A stretch of DNA of 62,267 nucleotides from Chlamydiales bacterium (GTDB lineage Bacteria; Chlamydiota; Chlamydiia; Chlamydiales; SM23-39). Under the pieces are notes generated by a model. That model was not told where the DNA came from. It searched no databases and saw nothing but the letters and a program-made list of their open reading frames with translations. The stretch lies in contig JAUXXF010000011.1 in assembly GCA_030681135.1 (NCBI GenBank), positions 1 to 62,267 of the forward strand. The letters run 5' to 3'. Made by a program: the position numbers and the translations under genes. The first letter of the stretch is position 1, and every line of letters starts with the position of its first letter. Shown here in pieces: positions 26,632-36,330 of this stretch.

Positions 26632-27083
26632 GTAAGATTCTCTTTTAATTTAACTAGAAGATTTTAAGCAATTTAATAGATTAAATCAAATGGTTTTTAG
26701 TTGAATTACTTATTGCATTAATTGCGTAATAGGTATGCTATGTTCATTTAAATTTAAATTAATACATATACCGAAACAACCTGAAGAATCGGTTTTTGCC
26801 TGCGTCGGCTTTACCTCAGAATTTTTGTCTTCACTCGCACCTTGCCTCCGGCAATGGTCACTCGTTCCAGACAAAAAATTCTGAGGAGCCTCCTTGCCAA
26901 AATCCCGATTCTTCAGGTTGTTTTGGTATAGGCGAAATCAGAAAAATCTCATATCGACTGAGGAAACGTAGACTTGCTTTGGAGCATCGAATCAAAGATG
27001 GATTGTTGATGCTTTGGGAACGCTTTTGCTGTGTTGGACAAAAAGATCTTATAGTCATTTAATACCAACTATACCATCAGGAT
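26632..27083. other. Gene-free region between the repeat protein and clpC
   Basis: It holds the AT-rich upstream region of the minus-strand gene (to about 26766), a 164-bp palindrome (26767-26930) and about 130 bases with no recognised gene. An open frame crossing this stretch is unconvincing because much of it is read from the palindrome. At 27050-27075 a TAGTCATTTA next to ATACCAACTATA looks like the worn end of another element; the same two words recur in the 44.7-45.1 kb repeat cluster. Confidence 0.6.
26767..26930. repeat. 164-bp palindromic element, TATACC/GGTATA ends
   Basis: Outer arms TATACCGAAACAACCTGAAG and the inverse pair over about 28 bp with few mismatches. Inner arms TCAGAATTTTTGTCT and AGACAAAAAATTCTGA also pair. 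The middle reads CTTGCCTCCGGCAATGG. Length and ATACC ends match the element at 4571. The left half is similar to the region 44797-44875, read on the other strand. Confidence 0.8.
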
Positions 27084-27112
27084 GTTCGCCTTCCAATTTG
27101 TGGAAGGCGAAC
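27084..27112 (-). terminator. Strong hairpin after clpC
   Basis: A 12-bp perfect stem, GTTCGCCTTCCA paired with TGGAAGGCGAAC, has a 5-base loop and starts 12 bases past the clpC stop. Weaker outer pairing (TACCATCAGGA with TCCTGGTA) extends it. No T-run follows, but its position fits the end of the clpC transcript. Confidence 0.55.
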
Positions 27113-27124
27113 TCCTGGTAAACA

Positions 27125-29662
27125 TCAAGTAGATAAGGCTTCAGCAGTCTTTTCTGGCTCTTTGTTTGTAGGCGCTTCTTCGATAAAGATGATTTGTCCT
27201 TCTTTTGCGGAAATGAGATATTTCTTAGCTTCTTTAGGATGCTGCAAAAGTTTTTCAGCAAGAGGATCTTCGAGATATTGCTCGACTACTCGGCGGAGAG
27301 GTCTTGCTCCCATTTCAGGGAAATATCCTTTATCGACAAGAACGGTACGTGCTTCGTCGTCCAAGGAGACTTCGATTTGTTTTTTCAAGAGACGGGCTTG
27401 TAATTTTGCAAACTCTAGATCGACGACTTTTTTCAGCGCGGTCTTATCGAGAATGCGGAAGATGACAAGGCCATCTAAGCGGTTAATAAACTCTGGTTTA
27501 AAGTGTTTTTTGACAGAACCTTCGATTTTTTCTTGCATGGTTCTGTAATCAATCGCCCCTTCTTTCGCTCCAAAACCTACCTCAGTCGACTTGCGAATGA
27601 GATCTGCTCCTAAATTGGAGGTCATGATGATGATGGTATTGCGAAAATCGATCTTGCGACCTAAAGAATCTGTAAGGCGCCCTTCTTCCAGGATTTGCAG
27701 AAGAAGATTCATCACATCAGGATGAGCTTTTTCAATTTCATCAAAAAGAACAACGCAATAAGGGCGTCTTCTTACTTGTTCTGTAAGCTGGCCCCCATCT
27801 TCATAGCCAACGTATCCAGGAGGAGATCCTGTCATGCGGCTGATCGCAAATTTCTCCATGTATTCTGACATGTCGACTTGGATGAGCGCATCTTCTCCAC
27901 CAAACATGTGGATGGCAAGCAGGCGGGCCATATGGGTTTTTCCCACTCCCGTAGGACCTAAAAAGAGGAAGGCCCCGATAGGACGGTTTGGATCTTTGAT
28001 ATCCGCCCGACTTCTACGAATAGCTCTGCATACTGTCTTGAGAGCGTCCTCTTGCCCGATGACTTCTTCTTTGAGATTTTCTTCCATCTTCAGCACTTTT
28101 TCCGTTTCCCCTTCTGTAAGGCGTGTGACTGGAATTCCTGTTTGTTTCGCAACAATGTGGGCGATATCTTCTTCATCGACGATCGGCTGATGCTCATCTT
28201 TGTGGGATTCCCATTCGGTGCGGGCTTTTTGTAAATTTTCCCTCAGCGTTTTTTCCGAATCGCGCAATTTTGCCGCTTTTTCATACTCTTGATGGGCAAT
28301 CGCATCATCTTTAGCAGCTCTAGCATCTTCAATTTCTGTTTCTAATGTAGAAAGGTGCGATGGTTGGTTCATCATCGAGATACGAGCTCTTGCTCCTGCT
28401 TCGTCGAGAATGTCGATCGCTTTGTCTGGCAAAAACCGGCCGGAAACATATCGATCAGATTGAAGTACCGCAGCCGTTACAGCAGAATCTGTATAAACGC
28501 ATTTATGATGCTCTTCATATTTGCCTTTCAGGCCGTTCAGGATCGAGATGCTGTCTTCAACGCTTGGAGGTTGGACGATAATTTTTTGAAATCTACGCTC
28601 AAGAGCGGGATCTTTTTCAATGTGTTTGCGGAATTCATCTAATGTCGTAGCGCCGATACACTGAATTTCTCCTCTGGAAAGAGCCGGCTTTAAGATGTTT
28701 GATGCATCAATGGCTCCTTCAGCTGCTCCTGCTCCGACAATGGTGTGCAGTTCATCGATGAAAATGAGCACGTTCCCATTTTTCTTGATTTCATCCATGA
28801 CGGCTTTGATTCGCTCTTCAAACTGTCCTCGATATTTTGTTCCAGCAATCATCAAGGTAAGATCGAGAGCAATGAGCTTTTTTTTCCGTAAGTTATCAGG
28901 AACCTCTCCGCGGACAATCGCTTGGGCAAGCCCTTCGACAATCGCTGTTTTCCCGACGCCTGCTTCTCCGATCAGAACTGGGTTGTTTTTGCGTCTGCGA
29001 CAAAGGATCAAGATAAGGCGCTCTACCTCTTCTTTTCTTCCAATGACAGGATCCATTTTTCCTTCGCGGCAGATCTCTGTTAAGTCGTGGCCATAGGCGC
29101 GAAGGGCTGGCATTTTATCACTGCCAGCAGCAGCTTGGTTCGCGCGATCTTGCGAAGCATTGCCTTTGGGTGAGCCAGAAGAGTTGGCTGGGGGAGTGGC
29201 TCCCATGGGAGGCAACTGTAAATTGAACGTCTCGAGTTCTTTGAGAACCTCTTTCCGGATTTCTTTGAGGTTGACGTTGAGGTTTTCTAGGACTTGAGCT
29301 GCTACTCCGTCTGTTTGGCGAAGCAGGGCTAAAAGTAGGTGTTCTGTGCCTACATAGTTATGATTTAAATTGTTCGCTTCTTCATTCGCGTATTCAAAAA
29401 CTTTTTTTACTTTTCCGGTTAATGCGGGGTCTCCATAAACCTGGATTTCTGGTCCGAATCCGACGATTCTTTCTACTTCAGCTCGGATAATTTCATAGTC
29501 GAGGTTTAAGTTGCGAAGCACGTTGACGGCAATCCCTTGTCCGAGCTTGAGTAGCCCTAATAAGACGTGTTCCGTGCCTAAATAATTATGGTTGAGGCGC
29601 TGAGCTTCTTTCTTCGCTAATTTAATAACTTGTTTTGCACGATTGGTAAATTTGTCAAACAT
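27125..29662 (-). CDS. clpC: ATP-dependent Clp protease ATPase subunit ClpC
   Basis: 845 residues with the full ClpC layout. Two Clp-N repeats (1-150) are followed by AAA domain 1 with Walker [14 protein letters not shown] (about 217), a UVR-type linker ([20 protein letters not shown], about 455) and AAA domain 2 with Walker [12 protein letters not shown] (about 572). The C-terminal D2-small domain contains GFGAKEG, near the loop that docks on ClpP. It unfolds substrates for the cytoplasmic ClpP protease. It is divergent from lplA; the clpC-lplA neighbourhood matches CT286-CT285, as I remember it. Confidence 0.97.
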   Translation of the reverse strand: MFDKFTNRAKQVIKLAKKEAQRLNHNYLGTEHVLLGLLKLGQGIAVNVLRNLNLDYEIIRAEVERIVGFGPEIQVYGDPALTGKVKKVFEYANEEANNLNHNYVGTEHLLLALLRQTDGVAAQVLENLNVNLKEIRKEVLKELETFNLQLPPMGATPPANSSGSPKGNASQDRANQAAAGSDKMPALRAYGHDLTEICREGKMDPVIGRKEEVERLILILCRRRKNNPVLIGEAGVGKTAIVEGLAQAIVRGEVPDNLRKKKLIALDLTLMIAGTKYRGQFEERIKAVMDEIKKNGNVLIFIDELHTIVGAGAAEGAIDASNILKPALSRGEIQCIGATTLDEFRKHIEKDPALERRFQKIIVQPPSVEDSISILNGLKGKYEEHHKCVYTDSAVTAAVLQSDRYVSGRFLPDKAIDILDEAGARARISMMNQPSHLSTLETEIEDARAAKDDAIAHQEYEKAAKLRDSEKTLRENLQKARTEWESHKDEHQPIVDEEDIAHIVAKQTGIPVTRLTEGETEKVLKMEENLKEEVIGQEDALKTVCRAIRRSRADIKDPNRPIGAFLFLGPTGVGKTHMARLLAIHMFGGEDALIQVDMSEYMEKFAISRMTGSPPGYVGYEDGGQLTEQVRRRPYCVVLFDEIEKAHPDVMNLLLQILEEGRLTDSLGRKIDFRNTIIIMTSNLGADLIRKSTEVGFGAKEGAIDYRTMQEKIEGSVKKHFKPEFINRLDGLVIFRILDKTALKKVVDLEFAKLQARLLKKQIEVSLDDEARTVLVDKGYFPEMGARPLRRVVEQYLEDPLAEKLLQHPKEAKKYLISAKEGQIIFIEEAPTNKEPEKTAEALST

Positions 29663-29804
29663 GACGCATGTCCTTGATTTCTTCTATTTTAACGCTTTTT
29701 TTCATCTAATGCAAGACTTTGCCGGTCTTTAAATGTTTCATAGTCTCTTGCCCCATTCTTTGGAAAGGAAATTTTTTTGAGGATCAGACAGTGGCTGTTG
29801 TGAT

Positions 29805-30551
29805 ATGATGGATCATATGAAAATTTTGGATACAAAAATTGGATCAGCTCTTTCAAATATGGCCTTTGATCGGCAGCTTTTAGAGCAGCTGGACCCTTCA
29901 GCAGAGCCGATCCTTCATTTGTATGACTGGGAAGGACTCTCTGCCACGTATGGGCATTTTATTCAGCCTGATCAGTGGTTTGATCTGGAAAAGGCAGGGG
30001 AGACTGGGGTCTCTTTAGCTCGCAGGCCGACAGGTGGCGGGATCGTGTTTCATATTTGGGATTTGGCTTTTTCTTTTCTGATGCCCTCTAAACATTCAGC
30101 TTTTTCTTCTCATACTCTGGAAAACTATCGGTTTGTCAATGAAGTTGTCTTGGATGTTGTGAAGGAAAAGTTTTCTTTATCAGATTCGGTGGAATTAATT
30201 GCTGCAAATGCCCCTTCTCAGACCTCTGAATGCACTCATTTTTGCATGGCCAGGCCAACGCAGTATGATGTGATTTATCAAGGGATGAAAATTGCCGGCG
30301 CAGCGCAGCGTCGAAAAAAGGAAGGATATTTGCATCAGGGGACGATCTCTTTGGCAGCTCCCGATCAAGCGCTTCTTCATGAACTGCTTCCTGCTCATCC
30401 CGAGGTCGTGCAGGCGATGAGTCTGTATACTTTTTCTCCTTTAGGAAAAAATCCCTCTTTTCAGGCTCTCAGCGAGGTTCGCCAGGATATTCAGCGGCGC
30501 TTGCAAGAGAAATTTGTAGAAAAACTTCAAGCCATCGCGTATACTTCGTAG
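29805..30551 (+). CDS. lplA: Lipoate-protein ligase A-like
   Basis: A 248-residue member of the biotin/lipoate ligase fold. The family motif RRPTGGGIVFH (about 67-77) and the lysine-containing KIAGAAQRRKKEGYLHQG stretch, which binds the lipoyl-adenylate, are both seen. It attaches lipoate to E2 or GcvH-type domains in the cytoplasm; a gcvH lies 6.4 kb downstream. The start may be the ATG at 29805 or the in-frame ATG at 29817, which gives a more standard N-terminus (MKILDTKIGS). It is followed after 17 bases by proS. Confidence 0.9.
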   Translation: MMDHMKILDTKIGSALSNMAFDRQLLEQLDPSAEPILHLYDWEGLSATYGHFIQPDQWFDLEKAGETGVSLARRPTGGGIVFHIWDLAFSFLMPSKHSAFSSHTLENYRFVNEVVLDVVKEKFSLSDSVELIAANAPSQTSECTHFCMARPTQYDVIYQGMKIAGAAQRRKKEGYLHQGTISLAAPDQALLHELLPAHPEVVQAMSLYTFSPLGKNPSFQALSEVRQDIQRRLQEKFVEKLQAIAYTS

Positions 30552-30568
30552 TTTTACCAGGTTTTTCT

Positions 30569-32089
30569 ATGTCATCTAAACATCCTAAGACGGCTATTAG
30601 CCCGACTCGCGCCGAAAATTATCCTGAATGGTATCAAAGCGTCATCAAAGCCGCTGACCTTTCAGAACACTCTCCTGTCCGAGGATGCATGGTGATCAAA
30701 CCGTGGGGATATGGTATTTGGGAGAACATGCAGCGAGTTCTCGATGGGATGATTAAAGAGACGGGGCATGAAAATGCTTATTTTCCTCTGTTTGTTCCCT
30801 TAAGTCTTTTGCAAAAAGAAGCTGACCACGTAGAAGGTTTCGCGAAAGAATGTGCTGTTGTGACGCATCACCGTCTTGAGAAAAATAAAAACGGGCAGCT
30901 TGTTCCGGCAGGAGAGCTTGAAGAGCCTCTGATCGTCCGTCCTACTTCTGAGATGATCATCGGTTATAGCTTTTCCAAGTGGGTGGAATCGTATCGAGAT
31001 CTTCCTCTTCTTATCAATCAATGGGCGAATGTCGTCCGTTGGGAAATGCGCACTCGGATGTTTTTGCGAACGACTGAGTTTTTATGGCAAGAGGGGCATA
31101 CGGTCCATGCTACAAAAGAGGAAGCTCTTATAGAAACCAAAAAAATGCTGCAGGTCTATTCTGATTTTTGCCATCAATACTTGGCTCTTCCTGTCATTTG
31201 CGGAGAAAAAACAGAGAGTGAGCGTTTTCCTGGAGCTGTCAATACGTATTGCATTGAAGCGATGATGCAGGATCGAAAAGCGTTGCAGTCTGGGACTTCC
31301 CATTTTTTAGGTCAGAATTTTTCTACGTCATGCGATATCAAGTTCCGCACTGCTGATGGCTCTACTGAGTTTGGATGGACGACTTCCTGGGGATCTACCA
31401 CCAGGCTTATTGGCGGGCTCATCATGACTCACAGCGACGATGATGGTCTTGTCCTTCCTCCAAGAGTAGCTCCAGCTCATTTGGTTCTTATTCCCATTAT
31501 CCACAAAGAAGAAACTAGGGCAGAGACTCTCGCTTATTGCGAGCAATTAGCTGCAGATCTTCGCAAAGTGCGCTACATGGGAGAGCCTCTTCGCGTTCTC
31601 GTTGACAAAAGAGATCTCCGAGGCGGCGAAAAAACATGGTCTTGGATTAAGAAAGGAATCCCTCTTCGCCTTGAAATTGGAGCTCGAGAAATCGAAGCGA
31701 AAACCTTTAATCTAGCGCGCAGAGATAAACCTCACCGCGAAACGACACCCGTTGCCCTTTCAGAGCTCTCTGAGCGCCTTCCGATCATTCTTGACGAACT
31801 CCAAGAGGCTCTCTTGGCCAAAGCGACAGCTTTTCGCAATCAACATACGGTCAAAATTGATCGAAAAGAAGATTTCTATCACTTTTTTACAGCCAAGACA
31901 GAAGACGAAATCCACGGAGGTTTCGCTCTATGCCATTGGAATGGAGATCCTGCCGTTGAACAAAAGATCAAAGAAGATCTTAATGTCACGATCAGATGCA
32001 TCCCCCTCGATGCTCCCGACGAGCCTGGCCTCTGTGTGATTACAGGCGAGCCTAGCCCAAGGCGAGTCATTTTCGCGAAGTCTTACTAA
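30569..32089 (+). CDS. proS: Prolyl-tRNA synthetase, archaeal/eukaryotic-like type
   Basis: 506 residues. Class II motifs are present: motif 2 as VRWEMRTRMFLRTTEFLWQEGHT, proline-pocket residues in SGTSHFLGQNFS, and motif 3 near FGWTTSWGSTTRLIGGLIM with its Arg. After the anticodon-binding domain (about 295-400) there is a C-terminal extension ending in FAKSY, a zinc-type/C-terminal domain with a terminal Tyr, as in the archaeal-eukaryotic ProRS class. The large editing insertion between motifs 2 and 3 of bacterial ProRS is absent. C. trachomatis proS, as I recall, is the longer bacterial form, so the type may differ within the phylum. It probably forms an operon with lplA. Confidence 0.92.
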   Translation: MSSKHPKTAISPTRAENYPEWYQSVIKAADLSEHSPVRGCMVIKPWGYGIWENMQRVLDGMIKETGHENAYFPLFVPLSLLQKEADHVEGFAKECAVVTHHRLEKNKNGQLVPAGELEEPLIVRPTSEMIIGYSFSKWVESYRDLPLLINQWANVVRWEMRTRMFLRTTEFLWQEGHTVHATKEEALIETKKMLQVYSDFCHQYLALPVICGEKTESERFPGAVNTYCIEAMMQDRKALQSGTSHFLGQNFSTSCDIKFRTADGSTEFGWTTSWGSTTRLIGGLIMTHSDDDGLVLPPRVAPAHLVLIPIIHKEETRAETLAYCEQLAADLRKVRYMGEPLRVLVDKRDLRGGEKTWSWIKKGIPLRLEIGAREIEAKTFNLARRDKPHRETTPVALSELSERLPIILDELQEALLAKATAFRNQHTVKIDRKEDFYHFFTAKTEDEIHGGFALCHWNGDPAVEQKIKEDLNVTIRCIPLDAPDEPGLCVITGEPSPRRVIFAKSY

Positions 32090-32140
32090 CTGGGGCTTCG
32101 CCCCAGACCCCACCAAAAGACTGCGTCCTTTGGAATCCTT
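32090..32140. repeat. Left half of a GGGGC-type palindromic repeat
   Basis: Directly after the proS stop comes CTGGGGCTTCGCCCCAGACC, then CCACCAAAAGACTGCGTCCTTTGG, matching the left arm of the complete copy at 48105. The right arm is not found. The strong first hairpin (CTGGGGC-TTC-GCCCCAG) may end the proS transcript. Nothing else is recognised before 32277. Confidence 0.7.
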
Positions 32141-32276
32141 TTTGATTTTTTACTTTTTTATTAGCAAAAATCCACTCAAGCATAAATTCACCTATTTAAT
32201 AGGTAATATAACAGATCAGGTAGGTGGATGTCAGCTTATCTAGGAACTGAGCTATTCTCGCTGTTAATTCAATAGA

Positions 32277-33851
32277 TCAGAGTTTAGTAGGAAGTGTCCA
32301 ATATCTCAGATTGCAAATGATTGGATCTTCCGGGATGGGCTCAGGTTCTGGAGATTCTTTCATGAGCTCTTCGCTTGTGATCTTACGAAAATCATAGGGA
32401 ATTCCTGGATAAGAAGAGGTATAGTTAGGAAAGCATAGGAGGGGATCGCTGGGAGTGATAATGAACTTTTTGACTGTCTCCTTATCCTTTGCGTAGCCTA
32501 GGGCGATTATTTTTTGGTGCGGAGTCACTGGGTGGTTTGTGCTATTTAGTCTCAGTCTCATGATCTCGAGATTGTCATGTCTTGCAGCCTGGTAGAACAT
32601 CTCGTTTTGATGAGATAGGGATATAGGTCCTAAATCCCATAATAGATTCACGATGTCTGTATTGTTTTTCTCTGCTGCAGAGCAGATAGCGGCGCCGAGA
32701 TGTGATACAGAGATAGAATGACTGATAAGAATCTTGACGACTGTATCTTGTTGATCACGAGCAGCAATATATAACGCTTCTCCTGTCTCCCTCTCTCCTA
32801 TTGCAGGATTGGTTAAAAGGTGCTTTACAAGTAAGTCAAGTCCTAATGAACTCGCTATTTTGAGTAGCTCATTCAACGCAGGCTGAATCAGATTGAAATA
32901 GGTAAGCAAGATGATTGATAGAGGCTGGTATTTGTTGCAGACTGCTTTATGAAGGGTAGCTTTTTTTTCACCCTCCATAGGAAAATGAGTGCTTAGCATC
33001 TCCTTTAAGGCCTTTTCTTCTCTTTCAGTAGATGCTTTGTCGAACATTTTCTGAAGCAGTCCCACCTCTTGATGGAAGATCGTGCGGCCAAGGAATTCTT
33101 TGAGAGATTCTTCGGTAAAATCAACGCCCGATTCCTCTTTCCAATCTAGCGCGAAAGCAGGGAGGTTAAGTTGAAGGGCAAAATGGATGATCTTTTTTTT
33201 TATTTCAAGGGAGCAATTCGTGTTTACTTTTTTTAAGATTAAGGAAGCGTCTTTCGCATAAAGATAGTAGGGACAGGCCTCTTTTGGGAGAATCGAGGAG
33301 ATCATCTGCTCTTGGTCTTCCGGGAGAAAATATGTTCCATCAGGAGGCAATAAATAGTTGAAGATTTTCAAGTCCTCTTGTCTAGTTTTTGTTCCTGCCA
33401 GCGCTAAGCCGCTAATTTTATGAAAAACTTGCGTCACAGCTGAAAGCCACGCTCTTTGGCTAGCTGTAGGCTGTAGATGTCCCGCGTTTGTAAAAATGTT
33501 GGCAGCAACGCATTGAGTGGTTTTTAGCATTCGTTCGAATTGAGGAAGTTTAGAGAGTATACTAAAGCCAAGGCTTCCATAGACCCTTTCCCTATATTCT
33601 ATTGATAAGAGAGCGATGACCCGTTGAAAAGATTTCCAGGGATTTGCTGGGCATGAGGTGAGATTGTGATAGTGAGAGCAGGGCTCTTCCAGCTTTTTGA
33701 CAAGTTGTTTAAAGCGTTCATTGAGATAGTTGGGGTTTTCTTTGCAAAGATCCGTAAAACCAGGCTCTTTTTGAATCCTTTTAATCGTAGCTTCAATTTC
33801 AGGGAATCGGTCGAATAATCGATCGGTGCTAGATTGTAAAGAAGCGGTCAT
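32277..33851 (-). CDS. Ankyrin-repeat-like protein, candidate host-directed effector
   Basis: 524 residues from the ATG at 33851, chosen because AAAGGATGATC precedes it; the frame is open to 33887. Residues 1-300 are helical and unfamiliar. From about residue 300 to 480 come four or five ankyrin-like units, for example TGEALYIAARDQQDTVVKILISH, HLGAAICSAAEKNNTDIVNLLW and EMFYQAARHDNLEIMRLRL, with the typical A-A-x-x-x-x-x-x-x-V-x-x-L spacing. The last 30 residues are Pro- and Glu-rich. There is no signal peptide or membrane segment. Ankyrin proteins of intracellular bacteria are often secreted effectors, but no secretion signal can be proven by eye. Confidence 0.7.
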   Translation of the reverse strand: MTASLQSSTDRLFDRFPEIEATIKRIQKEPGFTDLCKENPNYLNERFKQLVKKLEEPCSHYHNLTSCPANPWKSFQRVIALLSIEYRERVYGSLGFSILSKLPQFERMLKTTQCVAANIFTNAGHLQPTASQRAWLSAVTQVFHKISGLALAGTKTRQEDLKIFNYLLPPDGTYFLPEDQEQMISSILPKEACPYYLYAKDASLILKKVNTNCSLEIKKKIIHFALQLNLPAFALDWKEESGVDFTEESLKEFLGRTIFHQEVGLLQKMFDKASTEREEKALKEMLSTHFPMEGEKKATLHKAVCNKYQPLSIILLTYFNLIQPALNELLKIASSLGLDLLVKHLLTNPAIGERETGEALYIAARDQQDTVVKILISHSISVSHLGAAICSAAEKNNTDIVNLLWDLGPISLSHQNEMFYQAARHDNLEIMRLRLNSTNHPVTPHQKIIALGYAKDKETVKKFIITPSDPLLCFPNYTSSYPGIPYDFRKITSEELMKESPEPEPIPEDPIICNLRYWTLPTKL

Positions 33852-33910
33852 GATCATCCTTTTGGATGTTTTAAGCCTTAGCAGCATAGCAAAATGTTTT
33901 TATAAGGTCT

Positions 33911-34136
33911 AGACCCGTTCCACCTCAAAGGCGCCCAAGAACCTATCCTAATAAAAATTTCCGTCGATTTTCAGGATTATTTTGGCCAATTTTCGACTTT
34001 TTTGCCGGGGGTAATATCAAACTCCGTATATGACCCCCGGCAAAAAAATCGAAAATTGTGCTCAAAAGAACCTGAAAATCGACTGGAACTTTTTATTAGG
34101 ATAGGTTCTTGGGCGTCTTTGAGGTGGAACGGGTCT
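33911..34136. repeat. 226-bp nested palindrome containing the 170-bp element
   Basis: The inner part, 33939-34108, is a 170-bp palindrome (GAACCTATCCTAATAAAA arms, central GCCGGGGGTAATAT / ATGACCCCCGGC). It recurs almost unchanged but inverted at 53517-53686. It is framed by a second pair of 28-bp arms starting AGACCCGTTCCACCTC that match in 27 of 28 positions. So either one palindrome sits at the exact centre of another, or this is a longer version of the same element. It fills the gap between the ankyrin gene and the SurA-like gene. Confidence 0.88.
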
Positions 34137-34198
34137 GGCCCTTGCTGTCAATCAACGAGGTATGCTAATTTGTTTTGCATTACTGTTTGGGGTTTTCC

Positions 34199-36325
34199 AT
34201 GATGGACTTTTTGCGCAAATTTCAGAAGATGTTCTTCTTTGCTGTTGCCTTTGTATTAATTGTCTCTTTTTTCTTCTTCGGGATTTTTTCGACTCTCTCT
34301 CCCGCCTCTGAAGAGAATGATCCGGTAATCGCTAAAGCAATCGACGGCTCTGATATTCACTCCTCTTCTTTACAAAAGCTGCTCCGCTTGCTTACTACAG
34401 GTAGTCAAGACGAGGTCATTCGCAAAGATTTTTTACAAACAGGTCTTGGCGCTCTTTTGACTCGCAGTTATTTCGAAGAGTTCAAAGAAGATCTGCGGCT
34501 TAGAGCTCTCCAGGCAAAAAGATTTCGTCCCTATGTTCATCCTGAGGCCCCTTTCTTGAGCGCGCAGGCTATTTGGGATCAATTTTATCCAGATCTTAGC
34601 CGTCATCTTGCCGATTTAAAAGGGGAGATTGAACCTTCTGCCGATACGTTTATGCATTTGGCTAATTTGTATTTAGAACAGAAAAAAATGCCTCCTGAAC
34701 TGATGCGGCGTATTTTGTTTTATCAGATGGAGCAGTACTCCTCCATTCGGATGGATCCTTCTTTGCAGTATCATGATTTCTCTCTTTTGGGCTATAAAAA
34801 CCTCCGCGATTGGTTTGGAGATAAATGGCTCGAGAAAGCTGCAAAATTTATCTGGAATGCGGCGCTTGTAGCCGAAGAAAAAGGATTTCTTGTTAGCAGG
34901 GACGAAGCGAAAGCAGATCTTCTCTTTCAGCCCTCTTTACATCAGGAATTTCAGCGGCTTGGGATGCCAGAAAAAGAGCTTTGCGAGACCTGGCAAAAAG
35001 TACTCCTTTTCAGACGTTATATGAATAGCATAGGAGACTATGTGTTTGTCGATCATTTGACCTCTGGCGATTTAGCTGATTATTCGCAAAAAAGCGTTGC
35101 AGCCGATGTCTATACATGGCCAAATGCGCTTGTTTTAAAGACGGCAGAAGATTTTTTTGCTCTGCAATACTACCTAGATACTGTGACAGTGCCGGGAAAA
35201 GATCCTCTCGTTTTGCCAAAGACTTATCGGCCTGTAGACGATCTTGCAAAGCAAGCTCCTCACTTCGTAGAAACGGTCTTTACAGCAGAGGTGTCTTGCG
35301 TGAGCAAAGATCAGCTTGCCTTAAGAGTCTCTTTCAAAGAACTTTTGCAGTGGGCTGTAGGCCATTGGGACGCGTTAGCCCGGCAATTTAACGCCCTGCC
35401 GGCAAAAGCCGCCTCTTCAGCAGAGCAAATCACTGCGCTCGAAGAGCTTTCTCCTGCGCTTCGCTCCCAAGTAGATGCTTGGGTCCGTCTTCGCGTTGTT
35501 GAAGAGCACCCAGAGTGGGCAGAAGAGTCTTTGCAGGCGGCTCAAGCTAGTCAACAGACTTTTTGCTTTTTTCATGACCGGGTGAATGTCTCTTACGTGA
35601 AAAACCCAGCTTCTTTTCTAGCCTCTCTTAGCTTGGCAGCCGCAGGAGATCCAGATGCCAAGAGAGACCTTTCGGTCTACGCAGATGGGAACTTGGCCTT
35701 TTATCGGATTGCTCAAGTAAAGCAGGTTGCGGATAGACAAATTCGGACATTAGCTTCTATGAAGCAAGATGGGACATTAGCTAAATTAGTTCAGAGTTAT
35801 TTAGAAAAACAGTACCCTCGTATAAGAGAAAAACATCGAACAGAATTTCTCGCGAAAGACGGGGAGTGGAAACCTTTTTCTGAAGTGAAGAGCCAAGTAG
35901 GTTGGGCTGTCTATGGAGATCTTTGTAGAGCCATTGAGACAAAAGAGAAGCTGACTGAAAAGACTCATGATTTACATATCCGTTATCGTTTAGCCCATGC
36001 TGCTAGGTACATGTTGGAAGAGATGAAAGAAAATCTTTTAGAGCTTCCTGCACTTGAACAGTTTCAGCTCGTGCGGCAAGAGAAAACTTTTAAGCGTAGC
36101 GCTATGGAAAATCAGATGATCCAAGAGCTTTTTACACTAACTCCTCATGAATGGACTTCTCTCTATGTTCTCGATCAGGGACAAATGTGTTTTGCTTATC
36201 TTAAAGAGACGGCCGTCTCTTCTGAGTCTCAAGAAGACTCTTTCGCTTTGAATAAGGAGCTGCTTGCTAAAGAAGCTATGCAAATCCTTGCAAAGCGTCT
36301 CATTCATCGTATGCAGGGAGTATAG
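34199..36325 (+). CDS. Membrane-anchored SurA/PpiD-like chaperone
   Basis: About 708 residues from the ATG at 34199, which has GGGG 7 bases upstream; the frame is open from 34175. One N-terminal membrane segment (FFFAVAFVLIVSFFFFGIF) is followed by a region like the SurA N-terminal chaperone domain (VIAKAIDGSDIHSSSLQKLL). The rest is helical and Ala/Glu-rich and is probably periplasmic. A parvulin domain with its usual His and Cys/Asp residues is not evident, so isomerase activity is doubtful. PpiD-type proteins hold outer membrane proteins during export. It lies 5 bases from the next gene and probably starts an operon running to 41766. Confidence 0.65.
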   Translation: MMDFLRKFQKMFFFAVAFVLIVSFFFFGIFSTLSPASEENDPVIAKAIDGSDIHSSSLQKLLRLLTTGSQDEVIRKDFLQTGLGALLTRSYFEEFKEDLRLRALQAKRFRPYVHPEAPFLSAQAIWDQFYPDLSRHLADLKGEIEPSADTFMHLANLYLEQKKMPPELMRRILFYQMEQYSSIRMDPSLQYHDFSLLGYKNLRDWFGDKWLEKAAKFIWNAALVAEEKGFLVSRDEAKADLLFQPSLHQEFQRLGMPEKELCETWQKVLLFRRYMNSIGDYVFVDHLTSGDLADYSQKSVAADVYTWPNALVLKTAEDFFALQYYLDTVTVPGKDPLVLPKTYRPVDDLAKQAPHFVETVFTAEVSCVSKDQLALRVSFKELLQWAVGHWDALARQFNALPAKAASSAEQITALEELSPALRSQVDAWVRLRVVEEHPEWAEESLQAAQASQQTFCFFHDRVNVSYVKNPASFLASLSLAAAGDPDAKRDLSVYADGNLAFYRIAQVKQVADRQIRTLASMKQDGTLAKLVQSYLEKQYPRIREKHRTEFLAKDGEWKPFSEVKSQVGWAVYGDLCRAIETKEKLTEKTHDLHIRYRLAHAARYMLEEMKENLLELPALEQFQLVRQEKTFKRSAMENQMIQELFTLTPHEWTSLYVLDQGQMCFAYLKETAVSSESQEDSFALNKELLAKEAMQILAKRLIHRMQGV

Positions 36326-36330
36326 AATTC

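Noticed and set aside
26796..27062. An open reading frame of about 88 codons upstream of clpC
   Set aside because: About half of it is read from a palindromic element and the rest matches nothing recognisable; there is no ribosome site.
28695..29096. A 133-codon plus-strand frame inside clpC
   Set aside because: It is antisense to the conserved first ATPase domain of clpC, with no recognisable protein.
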